A program made the position numbers and the translations under genes. Source: Frigoriflavimonas asaccharolytica (GTDB taxonomy: Bacteria > Bacteroidota > Bacteroidia > Flavobacteriales > Weeksellaceae). Taken from it: DNA of 64,000 nucleotides. Below the pieces are notes generated by a model. The model had not been told where the DNA came from, ran no database searches, and saw only the letters and a list, made by a program, of their open reading frames with translations. Shown here piece by piece: positions 34,604 through 45,100 of the stretch. Location: positions 62,001 to 126,000 of the forward strand of contig NZ_JABSNO010000001.1 of NCBI RefSeq assembly GCF_013294015.1, in the 5' to 3' direction. How positions within the stretch are numbered: the stretch's first letter is position 1; each line of letters begins with the position of its first letter.

Positions 34604-36145
34604 ATGAATGTAGAAAAAATAAAACATCCTTTCACAAATATATTTCCTGGAGATTTCTCTGGTAATACGATGCAAAGACAAACCAAAAATATTCTTTTCA
34701 CTACGGTAAAGCCTGTAGAATTTTCAGATTATTCTCTTTTGCATTTTAATAGTCATTTAGCCGAAAATATAGGTCTAGGAAAATTTAGTAAAGAAGATAT
34801 TCCCTTTCTTGCCGCACAAAATTTACCAGAAAATATAGAACCATACGCTACTACTTATGCAGGGCATCAATTTGGAAATTGGGCAGGGCAATTGGGAGAT
34901 GGTCGTGCTATCTATGCTGGAGAAATAAAAGCAGATTCTGGAAATTCTACAGAATTGCAATGGAAAGGTGCAGGTGCAACTCCATTTTCTCGCTCTGCAG
35001 ATGGACGTGCCGTTTTGCGATCTTCTATCCGAGAATATTTGATGAGCGAAGCCATGCATCAACTTAATATCCCAACAACAAGAGCTTTAAGCATTTGCTA
35101 CACTGGCGAAAAAGTACTGCGTGATATTATGTACAGCGGAAATCCTGCATACGAAAAAGGTGCTGTAATTCTACGAACGGGTGAAAGTTTATTGCGTTTT
35201 GGCCATTTTGAATTAATATCTGCACAAAAAAACATTCCTCTATTAAAGCAATTAACAGATTTTACCATAGAAAATTATTTTCCAGAAATTTCTACCACCG
35301 GAGCTCAAAAATATAAAGATTTCTTTGAATCTGTTTGCAAAAAGACCGCAATACTAATGGTAGATTGGCTTCGCGTCGGTTTTGTACACGGCGTGATGAA
35401 TACAGACAACATGTCGATTCTTGGTTTGACGATCGATTATGGCCCTTATTCTATGGTTGATGCTTTTGATCTAAATTTCACTCCAAATACTACAGACTTG
35501 CCAGGAAGAAGATACGCTTTTGGCAAGCAAGCCCAAGTTTCGCAATGGAATCTTTGGCAATTGGCGAATGCGCTGCAACCTTTGATTGAAGATGCGGATT
35601 TTTTGCAAAAAATATTAGAAGATTATAGTTCTTATTTTTGGGAATTGAATGACAAGATGATGGCAAACAAATTTGGATTGAACGAAGTTTTGCCAGAAGA
35701 TGAAAAATTTTTCATAGAAAGTCAAAAATTGATGACGGATCTGGAATTAGATTATACTTTGTTCTTCCAACATCTAGAAAAATATGTGGAAGAAAAGACC
35801 TACGATTTGCCGTTAGAAGAAATTTCTTACAAAATTTTGAATGATGACGACATTAGAAAATATGGCGATTTCCTATTTTTATATTCCACAAGATTATCAA
35901 AAAATACAATTTCAAAAAGAGAATCTTTAGCCTTAATGGAAACCGCAAATCCAAAATTTATTTTGCGAAATTATCTGCTTTTTGAATGTATAGAGGAATT
36001 AAACGAGGGAAAATACGAGTTGTTTAATGAGCTTTGGGAAGCACTACAAAATCCATACAAAGAAATTTTTCCAAAGTTTTCTACAAAAAAACCCGAAAAG
36101 TATAATGAAGTAGCAGGTTGCTCTATGCTTTCTTGCAGTTCTTAA
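34604..36145 (+). CDS. selO: SelO/YdiU family protein adenylyltransferase
   Basis: The 513-residue pseudokinase-fold enzyme transfers AMP to Ser, Thr or Tyr of target proteins; in E. coli and eukaryotes it is tied to redox homeostasis. Family motifs are visible: YAGHQFGNWAGQLGDGRA, the Lys in QWKGAGATPFSRSADGRAV split across the glycine loop, RTGESLLRFGHFE, and the catalytic region VHGVMNTDNMSI with LTIDYGPYSMVDAF (Asn and Asp for metal binding). The C-terminus SCSS has Cys at the antepenultimate position where selenocysteine stands in eukaryotic SelO. No signal peptide. It appears monocistronic. Confidence 0.94.
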   Translation: MNVEKIKHPFTNIFPGDFSGNTMQRQTKNILFTTVKPVEFSDYSLLHFNSHLAENIGLGKFSKEDIPFLAAQNLPENIEPYATTYAGHQFGNWAGQLGDGRAIYAGEIKADSGNSTELQWKGAGATPFSRSADGRAVLRSSIREYLMSEAMHQLNIPTTRALSICYTGEKVLRDIMYSGNPAYEKGAVILRTGESLLRFGHFELISAQKNIPLLKQLTDFTIENYFPEISTTGAQKYKDFFESVCKKTAILMVDWLRVGFVHGVMNTDNMSILGLTIDYGPYSMVDAFDLNFTPNTTDLPGRRYAFGKQAQVSQWNLWQLANALQPLIEDADFLQKILEDYSSYFWELNDKMMANKFGLNEVLPEDEKFFIESQKLMTDLELDYTLFFQHLEKYVEEKTYDLPLEEISYKILNDDDIRKYGDFLFLYSTRLSKNTISKRESLALMETANPKFILRNYLLFECIEELNEGKYELFNELWEALQNPYKEIFPKFSTKKPEKYNEVAGCSMLSCSS

Positions 36146-36156
36146 TTTGAATTTGG

Positions 36157-36387
36157 AACGCGGAGTCGCAGAGATTTTTTTTACTTTTATACTGTTCACT
36201 TACTTCGCAGAGGCATTTCACCTAGCAAAGTATTGAGCATTTAGTTGTAAGGAAGTACATTTAAAGCATGGAATTGTGATTTTAAATTTTTAATAAGATC
36301 GAAAAAATTTACTTTATGCTTTTTCTCTGCCAAATGAAGTGGCTCTGCGAAACAATTTTTTCAAACAATGTTAAAAAACTCTGCGTT
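36157..36387. repeat. long imperfect inverted-repeat element rich in GCAGAG motifs
   Basis: The 269-bp gap between selO and the membrane protein gene has no coding sequence. TTCGCAGAGGCATTTCA (36204-36220) and the complement of 36335-36351 agree at 15 of 17 positions. Outside them, AACGCGGAGTCGCAGAG (36157-36173) and TTAAAAAACTCTGCGTT (36371-36387) form a looser outer pair. CGCAGAG or its complement occurs four times. This looks like a degenerate MITE-like intergenic repeat. Confidence 0.55.
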
Positions 36388-36414
36388 CAAAAATCCTAAC
36401 TATTTGTTAAATAA

Positions 36415-37695
36415 ATGAATAAAATAAAATCATTTTTAGTTTCATTATTAAAATTAATCTTCCCTTCCACGAAATTGGAAGCACTTATTTTTGCTTTTTA
36501 TTTCGTTCTTTTTGGGATTTTAGGAAGATACATTGCACTGCATTATTTTATTATTTTTGATGATAGAATTCCGTGGGATGCCTATTTTAGTTTTGACAAT
36601 AGAGCAATTGTAAGAACTGGAGGCGGATTTGAGCGGCATCCTTTATCCAATTATTTTTTTGAAGTTATTAGAAATATCTCCTTCTATTTCTCTGGCGGGA
36701 AAGTAAATTTCATCTTCAAAATGGTTTTGGCAACATGCAGCAATCTAGCTATTTCATTAAGTATTGTTCAAATTTTTAAATATTTGAAAAATATAATTCA
36801 ACTTCCGACGTGGATTTCTATAGTATTGATATTATTTTTCTCGCTTTTTTCTACTACCATTCTACTTTCGTTTACTCCAGAAACCTATACTTACAGCCTG
36901 TTTTTTTTAATTCTATTTAATTATTACGCTGCGCAAAATTTAAAAACCGATAAAAAGGTTGATGGAACTGCACTTACTTTCGCAGGAGTTTTCATTGGAG
37001 GATTAACGATTACTAATATTGTGAAAATTTATATTCCTATATTATTTGAAAAGAATATTTTCTGGAATTGGAAGAAAAACGGGAATGCTGTAGGCAGAAT
37101 TTTCATTTCCGTGGCGGTTTTCGCACTGCTTTTTATGTATAGAATAAATTTTGATTTTCTTAAATTTTTAAATAAATCTGGGGAGCAACTAGATAAATTT
37201 TCTAAACCAAAAATAGTTCCGCTTTGGGATATGATCGCATCTTGGTTCTTTGGTGGAAATATTTTATTTTCAAGGTTGGAAACGCGAGATTATCACAGCA
37301 AAATTGGCTTTAAATACAAAGCGCTTTTTATGGACGTTTACACATCTTGGCTTCCGTATATTTTCGTAGTGATTTTGCTTATTTTAGTATTTTGGAGCTA
37401 CTTTAAAAATTTTAAAAATAAATTTGTGCAAATTTTGATGATTTCCTTTTTTGTAGATATTGCAGTTCATTGCTTTTTAAAGTTTGGCTTGCATACCTCT
37501 TACATTTACGGCGGTCATTTTGTTTATATATATCCATTATTGTTGGGTTGGCTTTTTCATGCGTACCGAAAATCTGCCAACGTTTTATCTTTGTTAATGG
37601 TAGTTTTAATATTATTGACAGGCTTTTTATTGATGAATAATATTTATAGGATGCAAGAATTTTTCTTGTTTTTGGAGATGTTTTATAAAGTATAG
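36415..37695 (+). CDS. polytopic membrane protein, possible GT-C-like glycosyltransferase
   Basis: The 426-residue protein has about ten predicted membrane helices. After the first helix a loop with FDDRIPWDAYFSFDN carries several Asp residues, which recalls the catalytic Asp in the first extracytoplasmic loop of GT-C glycosyltransferases that use lipid-linked sugars. FTPETYTYSLFFLIL in the middle also fits such proteins. I do not recognise the family with certainty; it may be one of the uncharacterised Bacteroidota membrane DUFs. It ends 30 bp before a convergent hydrolase gene. No glycan cluster surrounds it, so its role is open. Confidence 0.6.
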   Translation: MNKIKSFLVSLLKLIFPSTKLEALIFAFYFVLFGILGRYIALHYFIIFDDRIPWDAYFSFDNRAIVRTGGGFERHPLSNYFFEVIRNISFYFSGGKVNFIFKMVLATCSNLAISLSIVQIFKYLKNIIQLPTWISIVLILFFSLFSTTILLSFTPETYTYSLFFLILFNYYAAQNLKTDKKVDGTALTFAGVFIGGLTITNIVKIYIPILFEKNIFWNWKKNGNAVGRIFISVAVFALLFMYRINFDFLKFLNKSGEQLDKFSKPKIVPLWDMIASWFFGGNILFSRLETRDYHSKIGFKYKALFMDVYTSWLPYIFVVILLILVFWSYFKNFKNKFVQILMISFFVDIAVHCFLKFGLHTSYIYGGHFVYIYPLLLGWLFHAYRKSANVLSLLMVVLILLTGFLLMNNIYRMQEFFLFLEMFYKV

Positions 37696-37725
37696 ATATT
37701 GTTTCATCTAAAATTAGCAGCATTG

Positions 37726-39978
37726 TTAGTCGTGTGCAATTGGAATTTCTAAATAACTATCATTGTAAAACTTAATTTCCAAAGGCTCTCCTGCGTCTTC
37801 TATAGATTCCTTGCTCACTTCTTTTCCGGAACCGTAATTTATCTCTGTGTAAGGATCTTTGCTCACACCAACTACAGCAACAATTCTGCTACCTTTCTCA
37901 ATTATTTTACTGATGAATTCATTGTTTCCAATAGGTACCGCAGTTTTTTTATTTGGAATTAACAAAACTCTCTTTTCAGGGTTTTTTGAATAACTGGCTC
38001 TTCCGTAATAAGTTGAAAGAAGCATGTATTTTCCATTTTTCAATAGTTCATATAACTGAACATGCAAATCAACATCTTTCTTATTAATTGAGATATTCAG
38101 GTTTCCAGAAAAATTACCTGTAAATTCAAATGGTTCTTCAAAAACTACGGTACTGTATACGAGGTCGTTTTTACTGTAGATTTTATCTTTTAAAATTCCA
38201 TTTTCACTATCCAGAATTTCATTTGCATCACTTCTATCTTTAAAATCAATTTTTAATTTAGAAAATTCTTCTGCATTAGATAACTTTGTAGAAAGTTGCA
38301 ATTGTTTGTTTTTCTTTTCAAGATAAAATTTCAAACGATGCTCTTCAAACTTATCCATAGAAGAAGTGCTTTTCCATTGATTAGTTCCCATCACTTGGTA
38401 GTTTATTTTGTCTTTCAAAAATGAAGGTTTTTCTTTACCTTTCAAAATATAATCAAACCATTCCATACAGATTTCATCTAATTTAATTTCCGAAACGGCA
38501 TCAATTTTATAGCCAGATAATTCAGATTTAATATTTCCTTGTGCTCCGGCATGATCATAGGGACCTATAATCAAATAATGATTTGCATTCTTATTATATT
38601 TATAATGATTTTTGAAGTAATATAAAGCACCCAATTGATCTGCGTCATAGTATCCTGTAGTCGTTAATACTGGAATAGTGATTTTAGAAAATTCATCTTT
38701 GTAGGGAATCATCCTTTGCCAAAACGCATCATAAGTTGGATGTTGCAACCAACGTTGAAATATTTCATTTTCATTTCCACTTATAGAATCCAATTTATTA
38801 AAAGGCAATCCGCTTTCATACCATTGTTTATATACAGAATTCCATTTTTTTACATCTCTGAAACTTTTAGTATCCGTGGTTTTATTGTTTGTTACATAAT
38901 TTAACCATCTTAAAACATAGGATTGAAATACATTATTATTCATTGGAAAATCAATAGTTCCAATACCAACTGATGCTTGTGGGATAATAGTTTTCAATGC
39001 AGGATGTAGTTTTTTTGTTGCAGCCCATTGGCTAAAACCTAGATAACTACCGCCAATCATTCCCACTTTTCCATTGCTCCAAGGTTGTTTTATAATCCAG
39101 TCTATTACCTCATTGATGTCATCTTGCTCATGTTCAAAAGGTTCAATTTTATCGTTGCTTAAATTTTTTCCTCTTGTATAAATATAAACACAATTGTAGC
39201 CATCACTTGTTTTTACTTTGGCATCATTGATATCGTCTTCATCTGCATAGATATTATTAACAATTATGGTAGATTCCGGTTTCTTGATTTTGTTATTTAG
39301 TATTACTCGAATTGATATTTCATTTCCTGTTTTTGTTTTAATTAGAACACTGTCTTTTACGGTAAAGTTTTCATTATCAAATTCTTTTAAATATTGATTT
39401 GCAAGATGAAGAGATTTATTAATAATAAGAAATCCGTTATAATTTCTACACAACTCCAAAGCTGTAGTTATACTAATACTATCCTTTCCCATAAACTCTT
39501 TCTTCAACAGATCAACAATATTTTTCTTAAATTCTTCACTATCTCCTTTAAAATAAAGAGGTAATACAATCTTCGATTTAATAGGAAGAGAATTGTAAAT
39601 ATTGTTAAATTCACTTTCATACACTGTTTCGAAATCGTTTTTAGAATTTGGATGCAACATTGTTTTAATATAAATCTCGTGTTGTACGCCGATAATTCTG
39701 GCACTTAAAGGATTACTTTTAGAATAAATATTTCTTAAAGAATCCAATTGCTTCATAGCTAAATCATATTTCCCTGCAACCGTATTTATCCGGAAAATAT
39801 TATCGAAGTATGTACTTTTGTCTTTTTCAACATATTTCTGAGGTATTTCTGCAGATAGATATCGTACCAAGCTTTCAATATTATCAAAATCAATTTTTTC
39901 AAATTGTTTTATTGAGATATTTTGAGAAAAAGATAGTGAATAGATAAATACTAAAAGGGCGGAGAAATATGTTTTCAT
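37726..39978 (-). CDS. secreted CocE/NonD-type alpha/beta hydrolase (X-Pro dipeptidyl peptidase family)
   Basis: The 750-residue protein has a signal peptide (MKTYFSALLVFIYSLSFSQ), an N-terminal region of ~200 residues without a recognised domain, an alpha/beta-hydrolase core and a C-terminal jelly-roll domain as in PepX and cocaine esterase. The likely catalytic triad is S311 in GGSYLGFSQW, D445 or D447 in GYYDADQLGA, and H476 in GPYDHAG. It should be a periplasmic or exported acyl-ester or peptide hydrolase; sequence alone does not fix the substrate. It is separated from the SPOR gene upstream by a terminator. Confidence 0.88.
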   Translation of the reverse strand: MKTYFSALLVFIYSLSFSQNISIKQFEKIDFDNIESLVRYLSAEIPQKYVEKDKSTYFDNIFRINTVAGKYDLAMKQLDSLRNIYSKSNPLSARIIGVQHEIYIKTMLHPNSKNDFETVYESEFNNIYNSLPIKSKIVLPLYFKGDSEEFKKNIVDLLKKEFMGKDSISITTALELCRNYNGFLIINKSLHLANQYLKEFDNENFTVKDSVLIKTKTGNEISIRVILNNKIKKPESTIIVNNIYADEDDINDAKVKTSDGYNCVYIYTRGKNLSNDKIEPFEHEQDDINEVIDWIIKQPWSNGKVGMIGGSYLGFSQWAATKKLHPALKTIIPQASVGIGTIDFPMNNNVFQSYVLRWLNYVTNNKTTDTKSFRDVKKWNSVYKQWYESGLPFNKLDSISGNENEIFQRWLQHPTYDAFWQRMIPYKDEFSKITIPVLTTTGYYDADQLGALYYFKNHYKYNKNANHYLIIGPYDHAGAQGNIKSELSGYKIDAVSEIKLDEICMEWFDYILKGKEKPSFLKDKINYQVMGTNQWKSTSSMDKFEEHRLKFYLEKKNKQLQLSTKLSNAEEFSKLKIDFKDRSDANEILDSENGILKDKIYSKNDLVYSTVVFEEPFEFTGNFSGNLNISINKKDVDLHVQLYELLKNGKYMLLSTYYGRASYSKNPEKRVLLIPNKKTAVPIGNNEFISKIIEKGSRIVAVVGVSKDPYTEINYGSGKEVSKESIEDAGEPLEIKFYNDSYLEIPIAHD

Positions 39979-39999
39979 GTGGATGTATTAAACAAAAAA

Positions 40000-40031
40000 A
40001 ATCAGTAATTTATATTTCAAAATTACTGATT
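40000..40031 (-). terminator. terminator of the SPOR-domain gene
   Basis: A 12-bp stem (40000-40011 with 40020-40031), followed on the minus strand by a run of eight T. It separates the SPOR gene from the CocE-like gene downstream. Confidence 0.8.
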
Positions 40032-40083
40032 ATTTAAATTATTGATATTTTAATTTACAAGAAATATAATAGTTACAAATTTT

Positions 40084-40614
40084 CTACTTCCCTTCCGCAC
40101 AAAAAATATTATAGGGAACGCTAACGGCACTTTTGAATTCACCGCGGATACTCTTTAAATCGGAAGCGGCACTGCTTTTCGTGAAATAACTGCCAGCTAA
40201 AATTTTATAATTTGGTCTCAGAGAAGCGTCTGTTTCTACTTTCAATCTAGGAAATCTTCTGCGGAAATAGGCTTTTACTTCATTGGCTTCGTCATTACTC
40301 TTCACAACAGCAATTTGAATCTTATACCCAGCAATTCTAGGATTGTTTCTACAAATTTCCGCATTGGTTAATGCTCGATCTGCAACATAAATTTTCTTTT
40401 TTGTAGTTCCCGAAGAAATATTTTTTGATAAAGTATTGGAAGAAGCCTTCTCGCAAAAATCTTCTAATTTATCAAAATCGCTCACTAATTTTTGATCCAT
40501 AGAGATTTTTAATTCTGTACCAGACAGCGTATCAACTTTCATAACTTGCTGAGCAAAGGTTGAATAAGAAAATAAAATAGTGCAGATAAGTATTGCTTTA
40601 TGTAGGGAATTCAT
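40084..40614 (-). CDS. secreted SPOR-domain protein
   Basis: Starting at the ATG at 40614, 176 residues. A signal peptide (MNSLHKAILICTILFSYSTFAQ) is followed by a variable linker and a C-terminal SPOR domain of ~75 residues (YKIQIAVVKSNDEANEVKAYF, YKILAGSYFTKSSAASDL). SPOR domains bind septal glycan stripped of stem peptides, so a role near division sites is plausible, though this is inference. The frame continues 17 codons upstream, but those precede the promoter-proximal ATG that begins a normal signal peptide. It is divergent from the act operon. Confidence 0.85.
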   Translation of the reverse strand: MNSLHKAILICTILFSYSTFAQQVMKVDTLSGTELKISMDQKLVSDFDKLEDFCEKASSNTLSKNISSGTTKKKIYVADRALTNAEICRNNPRIAGYKIQIAVVKSNDEANEVKAYFRRRFPRLKVETDASLRPNYKILAGSYFTKSSAASDLKSIRGEFKSAVSVPYNIFCAEGK

Positions 40615-40631
40615 TGTATATTTATTTACTG

Positions 40632-40661
40632 CAAATTTAAGATAAATTAAAATTAAGGCAA
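40632..40661 (-). promoter_or_regulatory. promoter of the SPOR-domain gene
   Basis: On the minus strand TTG (40659-40661), a 19-nt spacer, then TAAATTTG (40632-40639), 17 nt before the ATG at 40614. This match also supports that start over the longer frame. Confidence 0.6.
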
Positions 40662-40720
40662 GCACTATTATTTAGAATTATTACAAATTAGCCAATATGA
40701 CAATTTGCAGTTACATTTGG

Positions 40721-40752
40721 TTGTTAACTTTATGTTAAAAATCTTATTTTTG
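40721..40752 (+). promoter_or_regulatory. promoter of the act operon
   Basis: TTG (40721-40723), a 21-nt spacer, then TATTTTTG (40745-40752), giving a leader of about 55 nt before actA. Confidence 0.5.
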
Positions 40753-40811
40753 CTCAAAATATAGGTGTTCTGATTCTCTTCAGAAAATTTTATTCACATA
40801 AGTATATATAA

Positions 40812-42164
40812 ATGATAAGTTGGAAAAAGCATTTTAAACAGGGATTGATAACAATAGCACTATTGTTAGTTTCCACTGCTCCTATCTACGCTCAAGGAGA
40901 TGCCAAAAACGGAGAAAAACTCTTTAAGGCAAACTGTACAGCATGTCACGCATTAGATAAACAGCTAGTAGGACCAGCTTTGGGTGGTGTAGTTGCGCGT
41001 CTAAAAGCGGATCAAAATTTAGATACGGACTGGATACACAAATGGGTAAAGAATAACAAAGAATTAAGAGCTTCTGGCGATAAATATGCCAACGAAGTTT
41101 TTGAAAAATTCAATAAAACGGAAATGCAATTGTTTCCGAATCTTCAAGATAAAGACATTGATGATATTCTTGAATATACTACCAATCCACCACCACCAGA
41201 ACCAGATCCAGTAGCTACACCAGTTGATGGTGCTGCAGCAGGAGCTTCCGGAGAAGATAGTTCTACTTCAAAAATAATTCTAGTATCTCTATTAGCTATA
41301 GCTGGTTTACTAATAGCTTTAATGTTCAAAATTGGACAGTTGGTGAAGCTTCAGCAAAGTGAAGAGTTAACCGCTGCAAATGCTAGAAATGCAAAATCTT
41401 TTGCTCAAATCTACGAGAAGTACAGCGTTGTTGGTAAAATTATATTAGGTGCTTTAGCAGTATTTGCATTCTATGGCTTTTGGAACTGGCTAATGTGGAT
41501 AGGTGTTTACAAAGGTTATAAACCAGAACAGCCAATATATTTTTCCCACAATATTCATGCTGGTGTTAACAAAATTGATTGTCAGCTTTGTCACTCATCT
41601 GCGAAATATGGAAAAGTATCAGAAATACCTTCTATGAATGTATGTATGAACTGCCACAAAATGATACCAGAATACAAAGGAAAATATCTTGAGCCAGGAA
41701 AAGATAGAGATTTCTACACAGGAGAGATTAAAAAAATCTATGAAGCAACTGGTTGGGATGAAGCATCTCAAAGTTATACAGGAAAAACGAAACCTGTACA
41801 ATGGACAAGAATACACAATATGCCAGATTTTGTTTACTTTAATCATGCGCAACACGTTGTAGCTGGTGAACAAGCAATTATCAGCTCGCACAATAAGAAA
41901 AATCCTGACAATAAAATTGACGTAGTTTGTAAAGCATGTCATGGTAAAATTGATACCATGAATGTAGTACAAATGGCAAATGATTTCACGATGGGATGGT
42001 GTATAGAATGCCACAGAACTACTGAAGTAGATATGACGAATGGCTACAATCAAGCATATTTTTCAGGTTTACATGATAAATTGAAGAAGCAATATCCTAG
42101 TTCCAATGGTAAAATTACGGTAAGTGCTATCGGTGGAATGGAGTGTGGTAAATGTCACTATTAA
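40812..42164 (+). CDS. actA: ActA: multihaem cytochrome c subunit of alternative complex III, fused to a monohaem cytochrome c
   Basis: The 450-residue protein has a signal peptide (cleaved near AQGD), then a class I cytochrome c domain with CTACH (42-46) and a likely axial Met near 105. A Pro/Ala linker leads to two membrane helices (about 154-172 and 209-230). The C-terminal domain has five more haem motifs: CQLCH (257), CMNCH (278), CKACH (373), CIECH (397) and CGKCH (445). Standard ActA is pentahaem; the extra N-terminal haem domain is a fusion also seen in related flavobacteria, as I recall. It should accept electrons from ActB and pass them out of the complex. Confidence 0.92.
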   Translation: MISWKKHFKQGLITIALLLVSTAPIYAQGDAKNGEKLFKANCTACHALDKQLVGPALGGVVARLKADQNLDTDWIHKWVKNNKELRASGDKYANEVFEKFNKTEMQLFPNLQDKDIDDILEYTTNPPPPEPDPVATPVDGAAAGASGEDSSTSKIILVSLLAIAGLLIALMFKIGQLVKLQQSEELTAANARNAKSFAQIYEKYSVVGKIILGALAVFAFYGFWNWLMWIGVYKGYKPEQPIYFSHNIHAGVNKIDCQLCHSSAKYGKVSEIPSMNVCMNCHKMIPEYKGKYLEPGKDRDFYTGEIKKIYEATGWDEASQSYTGKTKPVQWTRIHNMPDFVYFNHAQHVVAGEQAIISSHNKKNPDNKIDVVCKACHGKIDTMNVVQMANDFTMGWCIECHRTTEVDMTNGYNQAYFSGLHDKLKKQYPSSNGKITVSAIGGMECGKCHY

Positions 42165-42191
42165 TAATTTTTAATTAAATAAGAAGTATAA

Positions 42192-45100
42192 ATGGCTTCC
42201 AATAAAATACAATTCAGAAGTATCCAAGAACTCAAAAACCCAGGCTTGAACAAGCAACTGGCAGAAAAAGAGTTTCAAAATGAAATTCCTGTGGAAGAGT
42301 TTCTAGGCAATACTGAGAAATTAAACAACGGTTCTACTTCCAGAAGAAATTTCTTGAAATTGATGGGCTTTTCTACTGCTGCTGTTACTTTAGCAGCTTG
42401 TGAAGCACCAGTAATTAAGAGTATTCCTTATGTCGTGAAACCTCACAACATAATCCCTGGGATTTCAAATTATTTCGCATCATCTTTTTATGATGGATAT
42501 GATTTCGCTAGTGTTTTGGTAAGAACAAGAGAAGGTAGACCTATCAAAATAGAACCGAATCCTCTTGCAAATCAATTAGGAAAAACACACGCAAGAACAC
42601 AAGCAAGTATTTTGTCTTTATATGATAATGACAAAATAAAGCAACCAAAACTTGATAAAAAAGATGCAACTTTTTCTGATGTAGATGATTATACATTAAA
42701 AGTATTATCTGAAGCGAAAAACGCCGGAAAAAAAATTGTTTTGCTTTCTCATTCTTATGCTTCTCCAACTTTCAAAAAATTATTTGGAGATTTTAAATCT
42801 AAATATCCAACTGCAGAACTAGTAACTTATGATGCTATACCTTATTCAGCAGCATTGGATGCAGCGGAAGAAGTATTTGGACAAAGAGCTTTGCCAGTTT
42901 ATGATTTAAGTAAAACTCAATTAGTAGTTTCTTTCGGAGCAGATTTCTTGAATGATTATAATGGAAGCAATCTAGATTCTTCCTACGCTGAAGCAAGAAA
43001 ACCTGGTGAAAACATGTTGCGCCACATACAAGTAGAAGCAAACATGTCTCTTACAGGTGCTAATGCAGATACAAGAATTAGCCTTAAACCAAGTGCAGCA
43101 AACAAAACTCTAGTTGATGTTTACAATGCATTAAATGGAGGTGCAACAAATAATAAAGCAGCTGCAGAAATTGCAAAAGAATTGCAAGCAAAAGGAGCAA
43201 ATGCAGTAGTATTTGCAGATGGATCAAAAGCTGCACATGTAATTGCACATGCTATTAATCAAAAATTAGGATCAACTGCCTTTACAGGAAAAGCAAATCT
43301 TCTAAAAGAATTTAACGCAAAAAGATATCAAGAATTTTTGGGTTGGATGAATGCAGGACAGGTTCATGTTATAATTTCCAATAATGTAAATCCACTATAT
43401 TCAGGTCAAAAAGCTGAAGATTTTGGTAAATTATTAAAAAAAGTTCCGAATGTAATAGCTGTTGCTGATAAGAAAAACGGAATGTATCAAGCTGCTAATG
43501 CTGCAATTCCTGTAGCAAATTGGCTAGAATCTTGGGGAGATATTACACCGCAAACTGGAGTATATTCTCTAATACAACCTACTATTCAAAAAATATTTAA
43601 ATCCAGACAAATTGAAGAATCTCTTTTAGTTTGGACGAATGGTAAAAATAATACAAATAACAATTATTACGATTATTTAAAAGCAAATGCAACTGCCTAT
43701 CTTGGTGGTAAATCTTTTAATGAAGCATTGTATAATGGATTTGTAGAAAACGAAAATGGTGGAAATTTATCTTATTCAGGTGGAAATCTAGCACAAGCAA
43801 TTTCAGAATTAGGACAATTTAAAGAAGGAAAATTAGAATTAGTATTGTATACAAAATCTTCCATGGGAGATGGTACACAAGCAAATAATCCTTGGTTGCA
43901 AGAACTTCCAGATCCAATCACAAGATTATCCTGGGATAACTATGTAAGTATTTCTCCAAAAGATGCAGAAGAATTAGGTTTCGAAAACGATCTAAATGGT
44001 AGAATGCAATTGGATGGTTCTTTGGCAAACATAACCGTAAACGGAGTAAAATTAGAAAATGTACCTGTATATATTCAGCCAGGACAAGCAAAAGGTTCTT
44101 TGGGATTAGCGCTTGGATATGGTAAAAAAGATTCAGGTAAAACAGCAGATACAGGTATAAACGCTTATCCTATTTTTGATGGGACCAATTTAGCACTTAC
44201 CAATGTAAATTTAGAAAAAGTCTCTGGTGAGCATGAGTTTGCAGGTATCCAATTACAAAATACATTAATGGGTAGATATGAAATAGCAAAGGAAGTTCCT
44301 TTAGCAGAATTCATTAATGTACCTTTTGATGACCATAAGCATGGATGGAATAAACCGTTGGAATATCAAACCATTAATGGTGATATGCCAGCTGGAAAAA
44401 TAGATCTTTGGGGAATGTTTGATGATCAAGATGGTCCACATTTCAATTTATCTGTAGATTTAAATTCTTGTACTGGTTGTGGAGCATGTGTTGTAGCTTG
44501 TCAAGCAGAAAATAACGTTGCCGTTGTAGGGAAAGAAGAAGTAAGAATGTCTAGAGATATGTACTGGTTGCGTATAGATAGATACTACTCTGCAAAAGAA
44601 AAAATTGAAACAAAGGAACAGGTTGAAAGAAATTTAAACGTTCCAGAGTTATATGATATTTTGATAGAGCCAGCAGAAAATCCAGATGTGATTTTCCAAC
44701 CGGTAATGTGTCAACATTGTAACCACGCACCTTGCGAAACAGTTTGTCCAGTTGCGGCTACTTCACATGGTAAGCAAGGTCAAAATCAAATGGCTTACAA
44801 CAGATGTATTGGTACAAGATATTGTGCAAACAACTGTCCATATAAAGTAAGAAGATTCAATTGGTTTAACTACCAATTAAATGATAAATTTGATTACACA
44901 ATGAATAATGACTACAGCAGAATGGTATTAAATCCAGACGTTGTAGTAAGAACAAGAGGTGTAATGGAAAAATGTTCAATGTGTATACAAAGAACGCAAT
45001 TCACTATTTTGGAAGCTAAAAAAGACGGTAGAGTTGTACCGGATGGAGAATTCAATACTGCCTGCGCACAAGCTTGTCCTACTAATGCTCTACAATTTGG

